Notes: generated by a model from the letters alone, not told the origin. A DNA stretch of 23,408 nucleotides from Treponema sp. (GCA_031254385.1 JAIRUO010000100.1:1-23408); one strand, 5' to 3'; counted from the stretch's first letter, positions 8,304 to 14,619 are shown. Numbers and translations are program-made.

Positions 8304-8489
8304 ATGGGAAGGGAAAATGGTCAGTTCAAGCGGCTGCTGAAACTGCTGCCGGAAGGCTGGGAAGGAAAGGCACGGGAGCTGGGCGCCCTGCAGCGCCCGC
8401 GGGAAATAAGAACGCCTGAGGAGCTGCTGCGGCTGATACTGCTGTACTTAACCGAAGGGAGATCATTCGCGGTGGCAACGCAACGGTAG
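8304..8489 (+). pseudogene. N-terminal stub of an IS4-type transposase
   Basis: 61 codons reading LLPEGWEGKARELGALQR, REIRTPEELLRLILLYLTEG and RSFA, which resembles the N-terminal segment of IS4-family transposases. The frame then breaks (VATQR-stop), and nothing downstream resembles the DDE catalytic domain. GGAAGG sits next to the ATG, so the true element start was probably here. No terminal inverted repeats are visible. It is an insertion-sequence relic, not a functional gene. Confidence 0.6.
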
Positions 8490-8647
8490 CTGATACCTTT
8501 TTTGCCTTGTGTTCCTCTTGTAGGGGGTACTATATATAGTGGTGTTTGGTTCATAGATGGTAATCGTTGAACTTTTCTTAATTCTCTCTGTGGGCTCAGG
8601 CGGCGCGTGGTAACGGGTGCCAAAATAGCCGGGGTGCGGTTTTTCCC

Positions 8648-8700
8648 TATCGTTACGTCCGGTTATGTGCTGTCTGCGGGCCTTATCATCTGGGAATCCG
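8648..8700 (+). pseudogene. 53-bp fragment of the caspase-like gene
   Basis: Matches 4579-4631 at 50 of 53 positions and encodes the hydrophobic segment IVTSGYVLSAGLIIWE in the corresponding frame. Two of the three differences are silent third-position transitions; the third changes Phe to Ser. Similarity stops abruptly on both sides. It is a remnant of a caspase-family paralogue or of a segmental duplication. Confidence 0.8.
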
Positions 8701-8717
8701 ACTACCAGATGTATGCA

Positions 8718-8749
8718 TTGACATTTTATGCATAATAGTGCATATTATG
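8718..8749 (+). promoter_or_regulatory. Promoter and palindromic operator of the HigBA-like locus
   Basis: Consensus -35 TTGACA (8718-8723), with -10 candidates CATATT (8741-8746, spacer 17) or TATTAT (8743-8748, spacer 19). A perfect 7-bp inverted repeat CATAATA-N5-TATTATG (8731-8749) overlaps the -10, as expected for an operator bound by the antitoxin. Confidence 0.55.
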
Positions 8750-8753
8750 ATAT

Positions 8754-8914
8754 ATGTGGCCTATAGGGTATACCCAGGAATATGAAGACTGGTTTTCTGC
8801 TCAAGCGGAAATAAAAAAGGAAAAAACGAAGATCGCTTTTATGATAAATTAATTGATATGGCTGAAAAGTTAATCGAAAAAAACCCTGGATTTTTGGAGG
8901 AGAAAGATGCGTGA
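8754..8914 (+). pseudogene. HigB-like toxin with the middle deleted
   Basis: The ATG frame reads MWPIGYTQEYEDWFSAQ, like the start of HigB/phage Gp49-type RelE-fold toxins (MWxVEYTxEFEEWF). It runs out at a TAA at 8850. In the +1-shifted frame the sequence then reads GKNEDRFYDKLIDMAEKLI and ends with a TGA at 8912-8914; KRFYDKMIxIAD is the usual C-terminus of the same family. The roughly 60-65 central residues carrying the RNase core are missing, and the join near 8815-8825 (A-rich) is out of frame. The C-terminal frame overlaps the antitoxin start by 8 nt, as in intact loci. The family call rests on remembered sequence patterns. Confidence 0.6.
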
Positions 8915-9212
8915 CGCAATAAAAATGATGGAATCAAAAATGGCCCCTGAATCAGTGGCGCGTTCTCGAATAATGGCGGAACAGGAAATACTGACCATAA
9001 GACTTGGCCAATTAAGGGAAAAACTCGGTGTGAAACAGGACGAATTTGACAATTTTAGCCAAACGTCAATTTCACGGCTTGAAAAACGGAAAGACATAAG
9101 GGTATCAACATTAATAGAATACCTGAACAATCTTGGGATGGGACTGGAAATAAAAACTTTTCCTAAAAAGAACGTAAAAAAAATAAAAGAAGAAGTGTTA
9201 TTAAGGGTGTAA
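8907..9212 (+). CDS. XRE-family (HigA-like) antitoxin
   Basis: 101-residue DNA-binding antitoxin. The HTH spans about 32-65 (LGQLREKLGVKQDEF...SQTSISRLEKRKDIRVSTLIEYLNNLG), and a short lysine-rich tail follows. GGAGGA lies 4-5 nt before the ATG. Its start overlaps the end of the broken toxin gene, and the palindrome at 8731-8749 is a likely target for autorepression. The gene has no visible damage, so the antitoxin outlived its toxin. It may protect against related toxins elsewhere or act as a simple repressor (inference). Confidence 0.8.
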   Translation: MRDAIKMMESKMAPESVARSRIMAEQEILTIRLGQLREKLGVKQDEFDNFSQTSISRLEKRKDIRVSTLIEYLNNLGMGLEIKTFPKKNVKKIKEEVLLRV

Positions 9213-9223
9213 ATAACTACTCC

Positions 9224-9239
9224 GTGTACCTCTGACACC
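9224..9239. repeat. Diverged palindrome-family element
   Basis: GTGTACCTCTGACACC followed by GTTTTTGC. It shares the CACCGTTTTT edge with the copy at 9765-9777. It sits directly behind the HigA-like gene. Confidence 0.45.
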
Positions 9240-9299
9240 GTTTTTGCTTCCATTGTTCATTGTTTTGGGGGATAGCGGACAAATACTGTTTTTGAGTAC

Positions 9300-9335
9300 T
9301 TGACTTATTACATAAATGTATATACCATTATGTAA
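9300..9335 (+). promoter_or_regulatory. Promoter/operator of the BrnTA-like locus
   Basis: TTGACT (9300-9305) is followed by AT-rich sequence with poorly placed -10 candidates. A perfect 8-bp inverted repeat TTACATAA-N12-TTATGTAA (9308-9315, 9328-9335) runs up to the start codon of the toxin remnant, and a smaller TACAT-AA-ATGTA lies inside it. This fits an antitoxin-bound operator. Confidence 0.5.
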
Positions 9336-9430
9336 TGGGGATAGTAATTAGCTCTGATGGTCGTTTCGAATGGGATAGTGATAAAAATACCCTATTTCGT
9401 ATACCGAGCGGGAGAAAAGAATACGAATAA
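9335..9430 (+). pseudogene. BrnT-like toxin remnant, internally deleted
   Basis: 31 codons. GRFEWDSDKNTL matches the usual BrnT opening (FEWDxxKxxxN). It joins directly to FRIPSGRKEYE and a stop, which resembles a BrnT C-terminus (RIISAR...RKEYE). About 60 internal residues, including the RNase core, are gone; this join remains in frame. It lies 39 nt upstream of a BrnA-like antitoxin, in the normal toxin-antitoxin order. The C-terminal match is short, so the exact join is uncertain. Confidence 0.55.
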
Positions 9431-9469
9431 TCTCCGCCCGGCTTGCCGAACCTCTTGAGAAGGAGCGTT

Positions 9470-9754
9470 ATGATGAAAACTACCAACAGCAAGTTGCCGG
9501 TTATGACTGATGAGCGCATAGCCGAATTGCAGAATTTCGAGACTAAAGATTACAGCGATTGTCCGGTGCAGACACCGGAACAATTACAGGAATTCAAGCC
9601 CAAATACCCGGATGCACGGCTTTATAAGCCTATAAAGCAAAACGTACAAATGCGCCTTGATGCAGACGTTCTTGAATGGCTCAAACGCGAAGGCCCCGGT
9701 TATCAGACTAGAGCCAACGCCATTCTCAGGCAGGCAATGTTGCAGGCGAATTAG
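9470..9754 (+). CDS. BrnA-like antitoxin
   Basis: 94-residue BrnA-family antitoxin. The C-terminal block VQMRLDADVLEWLKREGPGYQTRANAILRQAM is the family signature, a ribbon-helix-helix DNA-binding domain. The N-terminal half (ERIAELQNFETKDYSDCP) is the toxin-binding arm. The start is taken at 9470 (MMKTT) because AAGGAG lies 4 nt upstream; ATG at 9473 is equally possible. It is intact although its toxin partner is reduced to a stub. It ends 10 nt before a GGTGCCAGGCACC palindrome. Confidence 0.85.
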   Translation: MMKTTNSKLPVMTDERIAELQNFETKDYSDCPVQTPEQLQEFKPKYPDARLYKPIKQNVQMRLDADVLEWLKREGPGYQTRANAILRQAMLQAN

Positions 9755-9764
9755 GCAGCGCCCC

Positions 9765-9777
9765 GGTGCCAGGCACC
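9765..9777. repeat. GGTGCCAGGCACC palindrome, right edge of the relic island
   Basis: Perfect copy in the same CGCCCC context as the copies at 8145 and 8253, followed by GTTTTT. It lies between the convergent BrnA-like and cyclase genes. Confidence 0.85.
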
Positions 9778-9797
9778 GTTTTTCTCTTTGCTCTCTG

Positions 9798-11759
9798 CTA
9801 ATTGCTCTCTGTTATCTGTTCCACAACATACGCTTCAATCGTCTCCGCATAACCTTTAACCGTAACTTCCCGCTTTTCTGTAAATGTGAACTTATCCTTT
9901 ACTTTTTCATGCGTCTCCGCCGTTACGAGTATGCCGCCAACAGGCGCGTTGCTTTCCATGCGCTGCGCAAGATTCACCGCTGCGCCTATAACCGTGTATT
10001 CTATGCGGGTTTTATTGCCAAGGTTGCCGACAATTACTTTTCCGGTATTTATTCCAATACGCACTTTAAGATCAATATCAACCAGGGGTTTCCATTTTTC
10101 TGCCAGGAAGCGCACTTTCTCCTGCATCGCAATTGCCGCCTTAACGCACTGTATGGCGTGGTCGGGCATATTAAGGGGATCGCCAAAAAACGAGAGTATG
10201 CCGTCACCCATAAATTTATCAACCGTTCCGCCGTAAGAAAATAAAATTTCTGCCATGCTCTCAAGGTAATCGCTTAAAAAATTATGAACATTATCGGGGC
10301 TCTTGTCGGAACTCCATTTGGTAAAGCCGGAAATATCGGAAAACAAAATGGTCAGCTCTTTATACGCCGGTACCAGTTCTGTTTTTCCTTCACTCATAAT
10401 ACGTTCAGCCAGCGCATGGGGGAAATATCGGGAAAGCGCATTGCGCATAAGCAGAGTTTCGCGGTAACGGGAAAAAAGGCGGCTAACCAGCGTGGATAGC
10501 CATATAAAAAAAAGCAAAGAGACTGGAAACGCGAACCAGGGCGATATTGTGGCAAACTGCCAGCGGAAAAGCGTTACGCCAGAAAAAACCAGCAGAACCG
10601 CAAAAAAACCAAGGTTGAATAGCGAGTCCTTTCGCAACTGTATGCACAAAAGCGCTGCGCAAATAAACAGCAGCAGGGTCAGCGCCTTATACTGCATCGA
10701 AGCCCACCCGATAAAAGCCCTGTCTCCAAAGCCGTCCAGAATGCCGCTTAACACCTCGGCATGTATTCCGGAAAGCGGATAGAGCCGTTCAAACGAAGTG
10801 GGGCCAAAATCCTTCTGACTGGTGCTTATTTCAGCGATAAGCGCAATGCGCCCGGCAAGGCCGCTATATATGGTGTCAAAAATATCATCGTCGTACTTTG
10901 CCTGGACTACGGTATTAAAAGAAATCCTCCTGAGATCATCAGACCAGGTTTCAGTATAGGGGATAAGCATACAGCCCTGTTCGTCAATGGGTATGCGGAT
11001 AACTTCTTCTTCAGATAACGGAAGGGCCAGGAACGCTCCAGCCTTTAGCTCTATGGTTTCAACCGGAATGTGTAAATACTGGACAGCCGCTGCCAGGCCC
11101 AGCGAAGGAATATAACCCCCTTCCCATTCATAGAGCAGGGGAGTACGCCGATAAATGCCGTCAGTATCAGGGGTCATATTGATGTGGGCTATCTGCCCGG
11201 CCACCTCTATAAGATCGGAGAAAGGCAGTAAAAAAGTTCCAGCCTCCGGTATTTTCCCCTTGTCCAGAACCTTGATATGCCACACATGCGCGGAAAGCAG
11301 ATGCTGTTCCGTTTCGGTCAATTTCTGGTACGGTATATTTGGAAGATTCATTATATCTTTTTCTACCGCCAGCGAGGCTATAACCGTATCTCCCGCCCAG
11401 CCGACAGCTCTTACATAAGCTGTATCGCCGGTCTTTTCAGCCCTGAACAGAAAATCCAAAGCGACGGCGGTGTTTGTATCCCCAAGGACTTCCAGAATGT
11501 CTGCATAAGCCTGGCGGGTATCAAGGGCTTCTCCCAAGAGTTCAATGCTTGCGTCATTTAGATCGATAGTGGCGATAAGTGGGTTCTTTGTTTCCGGGCT
11601 GTGCAGCACTCTGTTTTTTATGGCAAAGTCATACAGAACCATGTCCCAGTAGCCTGTAACTCCGCTTACGAACAGCAGTGCTGCGGCTAAGAGAGAAAGC
11701 GCCAGAATCGAGGCAGAATACAGCAGTTTTTTAATGGCGAATGGTAATTGCACGGACAT
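9798..11759 (-). CDS. CHASE2-domain class III adenylate/guanylate cyclase
   Basis: 653-residue membrane receptor cyclase. One N-terminal membrane helix (about 12-33) leads into an extracytoplasmic CHASE2 sensor (about 40-340, PLIATIDLNDASIELLG, VALDFLFR). Three further helices (about 358-374, 382-398, 405-426) precede a cytoplasmic class III catalytic domain (about 465-650). Metal-binding Asp475 (FSDISGF) and Asp519 (FMGDG), the purine-contacting Lys515 and the transition-state pair Asn596/Arg600 (VNLAQR) are present. The position usually Asp in adenylate cyclases (IGDxVN) is Ala593 (IGAAVN). The first 29 nt overlap the end of the DUF4384 gene just upstream, so the two are probably cotranscribed and translationally coupled. 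cAMP is the likely product, but specificity is uncertain. The signal sensed is unknown. Confidence 0.88.
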   Translation of the reverse strand: MSVQLPFAIKKLLYSASILALSLLAAALLFVSGVTGYWDMVLYDFAIKNRVLHSPETKNPLIATIDLNDASIELLGEALDTRQAYADILEVLGDTNTAVALDFLFRAEKTGDTAYVRAVGWAGDTVIASLAVEKDIMNLPNIPYQKLTETEQHLLSAHVWHIKVLDKGKIPEAGTFLLPFSDLIEVAGQIAHINMTPDTDGIYRRTPLLYEWEGGYIPSLGLAAAVQYLHIPVETIELKAGAFLALPLSEEEVIRIPIDEQGCMLIPYTETWSDDLRRISFNTVVQAKYDDDIFDTIYSGLAGRIALIAEISTSQKDFGPTSFERLYPLSGIHAEVLSGILDGFGDRAFIGWASMQYKALTLLLFICAALLCIQLRKDSLFNLGFFAVLLVFSGVTLFRWQFATISPWFAFPVSLLFFIWLSTLVSRLFSRYRETLLMRNALSRYFPHALAERIMSEGKTELVPAYKELTILFSDISGFTKWSSDKSPDNVHNFLSDYLESMAEILFSYGGTVDKFMGDGILSFFGDPLNMPDHAIQCVKAAIAMQEKVRFLAEKWKPLVDIDLKVRIGINTGKVIVGNLGNKTRIEYTVIGAAVNLAQRMESNAPVGGILVTAETHEKVKDKFTFTEKREVTVKGYAETIEAYVVEQITESN

Positions 11760-12297
11760 ACATATCTTTTCCGCTAAACCGGGTTACATACTCTTCCGTA
11801 CTGCCTCTGCTTGTTCCGCCGCTTACGATAAATGAACTGGCCGGTTCGCCAAGGCCAGAAGCAGTGTTCTGTAAAGTTACTACTTCCCGGTAGAGGTTAT
11901 TCGCGTTTACCCGCGAACCGTTAATGTTAAAGCTTTGAATTAAGCCTTCAAGTCTTGTTTGTCTTTCTATGCCTATAATCACATACAGTGTTTCGGTTCC
12001 TGGCGGATCTTCAATCTGAAAGGGGCCAAGATATATCGTAGCCCCTCCCCTTAAGGGCCTGTCATGCAGGACAAAGATTTCACGCGATGAATCATACAGC
12101 ACCACATAGCAGAAGCAGTCCAAAGCTGGAGTTATGGTAATTAAGAAATTCTCTCCGGTATCCATCCTGATTGTCCGGGAAATGGCAACAGACTCCTGTG
12201 AGCTTCCCTGGAGGAACTTGATATCCCACGAAAAGGTTTGTGCGTACAAGCATGTTGCCGCCGCTAGAAAAAAGAACACGGTCGTTAATTTTTTCAT
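11731..12297 (-). CDS. Exported DUF4384-like protein, copy 2
   Basis: 188 residues, closely paralogous along its whole length to the protein encoded at 2775-3344: signal peptide MKKLTTVFFFLAAATCLYA, core TIRMDTGENFLITITP, CYVVLYDSS, GPFQIEDPPGTETLYVIIG, and the same C-terminus KDMYVRAITIRH. It is the first gene of a two-gene unit with the CHASE2 cyclase, whose start lies inside its 3' end. The partner here is thus a signalling enzyme, not a protease, which suggests a general periplasmic accessory or ligand-binding role (inference). No Shine-Dalgarno sequence precedes the ATG, and the -10 box is 6 nt away. Confidence 0.8.
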   Translation of the reverse strand: MKKLTTVFFFLAAATCLYAQTFSWDIKFLQGSSQESVAISRTIRMDTGENFLITITPALDCFCYVVLYDSSREIFVLHDRPLRGGATIYLGPFQIEDPPGTETLYVIIGIERQTRLEGLIQSFNINGSRVNANNLYREVVTLQNTASGLGEPASSFIVSGGTSRGSTEEYVTRFSGKDMYVRAITIRH

Positions 12298-12303
12298 ATA
12301 AAT

Positions 12304-12333
12304 AGAATACTACGATGTTATCGGTTCTGGCAA
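12304..12333 (-). promoter_or_regulatory. Promoter of the DUF4384 copy 2 - cyclase unit
   Basis: Minus strand TTGCCA (12333-12328), 18-nt spacer, TATTCT (12309-12304), then 6 nt to the ATG at 12297. The transcript should begin at or next to the start codon. Confidence 0.5.
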
Positions 12334-12348
12334 TATCATCGATCATAT

Positions 12349-12374
12349 AAAAAACCCGGCGCTGTCGCCGGGTT
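12349..12374 (-). terminator. Rho-independent terminator of the sigma factor gene
   Basis: Perfect 9-bp stem AACCCGGCG/CGCCGGGTT (12353-12361 with 12366-12374) and a 4-nt loop. On the minus strand it is followed by a run of T (12354-12349). It lies 29 nt past the sigma factor stop and before the promoter of the next gene. Confidence 0.9.
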
Positions 12375-12402
12375 CTACACTATTTTTACATGGATTTTTT
12401 AT

Positions 12403-13272
12403 TTACGCGACATAAGATTCAAGTCTTTTACGCAGTTCAGGTTCTCTCAGATGTCTAAGCGCCTTGTTTTCTATCTGGCGTATGCCTTCCTTTGACATGT
12501 GAAAGCGGTCCCCAATTTCTTCCAGAGATTTAGGACACTGGTTATCAAGGCCAAAACGGGCACGTATTATTTCAGCTTCTTTTTTCCCCAGACATTCCAG
12601 CACGTGGTTTATTTCTTCCTGAAGCGTAAGATTCATAACTCTTTCTTCTGGTGATGCTTCATTCTCGCTTACAAGAAAATCCCTTATGGATGAATAACTC
12701 TCGCCATCATTTCCGGGCTGTTCAAGAGAAACAATATCTTGCCCAAGCATCGCTATTTCCTTGGCCTTTTCCACATCCAGGCCAAGCTGTTCAGCTATTT
12801 CCGCCAGGTCATTTTCCGAAGATTGATAATTTTGCCCCTTGCTTTTTTCGATTTGAAACAATTTACTATTCCACTGCACAGGGAGCCGTATCATTCTGGA
12901 TTTTTCGGCAATGGCTGTCAGAATGGACTGACGCACCCACCAGACCGCATAAGAAATAAAGTGAAAACCTCTATTCACATCAAAGTGGCTCGCCGCCCTG
13001 ATAAGCCCTATATTGCCTTCATTAATCAGATCTGAAAGGGGAAGTCCTTGTCCCTGATACCTTTTGGCAATCCTAATCACAAAACGCAGATTCGCCTCGA
13101 TCAATTTATCCCTTGCGGCTTTGTTCCCGTTTGCGGCTTCAGTGGCTAGTTTTACTTCATCTTCTCTGCTTAACAAGGGAATCTTTCTAATGTCACTCAT
13201 ATAATAGTCAAGAACATCATCATTGCCTTTCAGGAGCTTGGCCTGAACCGATTTTTTACTTCTTTTTATCAT
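12403..13272 (-). CDS. Group-2 sigma-70 family sigma factor (RpoD/RpoS-like)
   Basis: 289-residue RNA polymerase sigma factor without the long region 1.1 of a housekeeping SigA. Region 1.2 starts at about residue 20 (DVLDYYMSDIRKIPLLSREDE). Regions 2.1-2.4 include NLRFVIRIAKRYQGQGLPLSDLINEGNIGLI and FHFISYAVWWVRQSI. Region 3 follows, and region 4.2 carries the HTH SLEEIGDRFHMSKEGIRQIENKAL. Length and the FISYAVWWxRQSI wording resemble short RpoD/SigA-family factors. The start is placed at 13272 because GGAGG lies 8 nt upstream; the GTG at 13287 would overlap that site. Upstream lie a sigma-54 promoter and two sets of repeats (13297-13557). The inferred role is an alternative or stress sigma factor at the end of an RpoN cascade, comparable to Borrelia RpoS. 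Confidence 0.88.
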   Translation of the reverse strand: MIKRSKKSVQAKLLKGNDDVLDYYMSDIRKIPLLSREDEVKLATEAANGNKAARDKLIEANLRFVIRIAKRYQGQGLPLSDLINEGNIGLIRAASHFDVNRGFHFISYAVWWVRQSILTAIAEKSRMIRLPVQWNSKLFQIEKSKGQNYQSSENDLAEIAEQLGLDVEKAKEIAMLGQDIVSLEQPGNDGESYSSIRDFLVSENEASPEERVMNLTLQEEINHVLECLGKKEAEIIRARFGLDNQCPKSLEEIGDRFHMSKEGIRQIENKALRHLREPELRKRLESYVA

Positions 13273-13296
13273 CTTTTTGTCCTCCACTTATAAAGA

Positions 13297-13313
13297 AGCA
13301 AGAAATGTGCCAA
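13297..13313 (-). promoter_or_regulatory. Sigma-54 (RpoN) -24/-12 promoter of the sigma factor gene
   Basis: On the minus strand TTGGCAC-N5-TTGCT, matching the consensus TGGCAC-N5-TTGC[A/T] with the invariant GG (-24) and GC (-12) correctly spaced. The predicted start near 13287 leaves a 14-15 nt leader containing GGAGG (13285-13281). Confidence 0.75.
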
Positions 13314-13327
13314 GTCCTGAATATTTT

Positions 13328-13408
13328 ACTAAAATAGTCATAAATTCTGTAATATATAACTAAAATGGTCATAAATTAATTAATATTTGATTAAAATAGT
13401 CATAAATT
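13328..13408. repeat. Three 19-bp repeats at exact 31-bp period
   Basis: ACTAAAATAGTCATAAATT at 13328-13346, with close copies at 13359-13377 (one change) and 13390-13408 (one change). The spacing of 31 bp is about three helical turns, putting all three on one DNA face. The first half ACTA-AAA-TAGT is itself palindromic. They lie 40-120 bp upstream of the predicted sigma-54 start site. Confidence 0.85.
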
Positions 13409-13436
13409 TGTTGTTCTTTTCACCTAAATTATAAAG

Positions 13437-13557
13437 TGTGTCATTTTGACCCAGATTTTGCCACTTTTTGAGTTTATCAAAATATTAATGAGGATTTTGA
13501 GGTGTTATTTTAACCCACTTTTTCCTGAAGGATACAATTGTGTGTCAAAATGACCCA
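13437..13557. promoter_or_regulatory. Three 17-bp imperfect palindromes, candidate enhancer sites
   Basis: Consensus TGTGTCA-N3-TGACCCA at 13437-13453, 13501-13517 (variant GGTGTTA-N3-TAACCCA) and 13541-13557. They lie about 160, 220 and 260 bp upstream of the predicted sigma-54 start site, the usual distance for bacterial enhancer-binding proteins. They occupy otherwise empty sequence between the sigma gene and the DHH gene. Confidence 0.65.
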
Positions 13558-13592
13558 ATTTTGTGAATTTGGCTTTAAGGATGGGACATCAA

Positions 13593-14498
13593 TTATCTTA
13601 CCGCGGCGATAATTTCACCCACTATTCTGTCAGCATCTTCATAAGCCACCTGGCAGGTACCTACCACTTTGTGCCCTCCTCCGCCGTATTTCAGCATAAG
13701 GCTGCCTACATCGACAGTGGCGGTCTTGTTTATGATACTGTACCCTACGGTAATTACCACATTGACCTTTTTTTTGCCGTCCACTACCCAGACGGAAATA
13801 TTCTGCTCAGGGAAAAGGGTGTACAGCAAAAAGCGGTTGCCCGTGTGAATTTGCTCCATATTCCGGGCATCAAGGAATATGGCTTTGCCTTCGATTTTTG
13901 CGTGTTTTTTTACCATCTCGATAAACAGATTATGCTGCTCAAGGTAGACATCAACGCGCTCTTTAACATCGCTTAGCGCGAGGATTTCTTCAATGGGTTT
14001 GGACAAAGTGGAGTGGGAGAGTTTCTTCATCAAATCAAAATTACTTATGGTAAATTGATGAATTCTGCCTAGTCCTGTACGGGGATCGGTGATAAAACCG
14101 AGCAACACCCAGCCTGAAGGATTCTTGATTTCGTCAATGCTGAGATCCGCCGAATCCATTTTGTCTACATATTTAATCATTTCGGCAAACTTGCCCAGCT
14201 TTTCCGCCCCGCCGTAATAATCATAAATAACATGGGCGCAGCTTGGCGCGTGCTTAGAAGCCCCCTCGAACTTGAAATCTGTCCCAAGCCGTTCATCCTC
14301 GCTGGAGTGGTGATCAAACCACAGCCCGCACCCCTTAATATAGGGGACATTGGCGACAATATCGTTCTTTGTCGCCTCAATAAGCCCGTCCTGTATATCT
14401 TTTGGATGCACAAAAAGCCAGTCATCAATAAGCCCCAGAGATTCCAGAAGAGAACTACAGGCTAAACCGTCAAAATCAGACCGTGTAATTAATCGCAT
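13593..14498 (-). CDS. DHH-family phosphoesterase
   Basis: 301-residue metal-dependent phosphoesterase. Motifs: TRSDFDGLACS with Asp8 and Asp10, the DHH signature FDHHSS (Asp62-His63-His64), SADL near 115, and the DHHA1-type substrate-binding end GGGGHKVVGTCQV near 275. DHH/DHHA1 proteins hydrolyse nanoRNA, cyclic dinucleotides or pyrophosphate; which applies here cannot be told. The gene is preceded by AAGGAG 6 nt from the ATG. It points the same way as the sigma factor gene, but the 320-bp gap with its own promoter argues against cotranscription. Confidence 0.85.
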   Translation of the reverse strand: MRLITRSDFDGLACSSLLESLGLIDDWLFVHPKDIQDGLIEATKNDIVANVPYIKGCGLWFDHHSSEDERLGTDFKFEGASKHAPSCAHVIYDYYGGAEKLGKFAEMIKYVDKMDSADLSIDEIKNPSGWVLLGFITDPRTGLGRIHQFTISNFDLMKKLSHSTLSKPIEEILALSDVKERVDVYLEQHNLFIEMVKKHAKIEGKAIFLDARNMEQIHTGNRFLLYTLFPEQNISVWVVDGKKKVNVVITVGYSIINKTATVDVGSLMLKYGGGGHKVVGTCQVAYEDADRIVGEIIAAVR

Positions 14499-14530
14499 TT
14501 TGATCTCCTTAAAAATAGACTGCTTATTAA

Positions 14531-14559
14531 ATTATAACACAACATTTAATTTTTTTTAA
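14531..14559 (-). promoter_or_regulatory. Promoter of the DHH phosphoesterase gene
   Basis: Minus strand TTAAAA (14559-14554), 17-nt spacer, perfect TATAAT (14536-14531). Confidence 0.45.
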
Positions 14560-14575
14560 GGGCAAATTGCAAATT

Positions 14576-14588
14576 GGTGACAGTCACT
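14576..14588. repeat. Variant dispersed palindrome
   Basis: GGTGAC-A-GTCACT followed by GTTTTT. It has the same architecture as the GGTGCC-A-GGCACC elements with changed inner bases. It lies between the divergent DHH and groES genes. Confidence 0.55.
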
Positions 14589-14619
14589 GTTTTTCCGCAC
14601 CGATTTTTACCCAAATTTC

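Noticed and set aside
8145..9782. Palindromes followed by T-runs as intrinsic terminators
   Set aside because: The arms meet around one base, so a realistic hairpin has only about four pairs. Several copies lack the T-run.
9886..11561. Open frames on the plus strand opposite the cyclase
   Set aside because: They have no ribosome sites or family resemblance, and the minus-strand cyclase shows complete domain motifs over the same bases.
13328..13408. CRISPR-like array (regular 31-bp repeats)
   Set aside because: Only three units, a 12-nt gap between repeats and AT-rich sequence with no cas genes. Regulatory repeats are a better fit.
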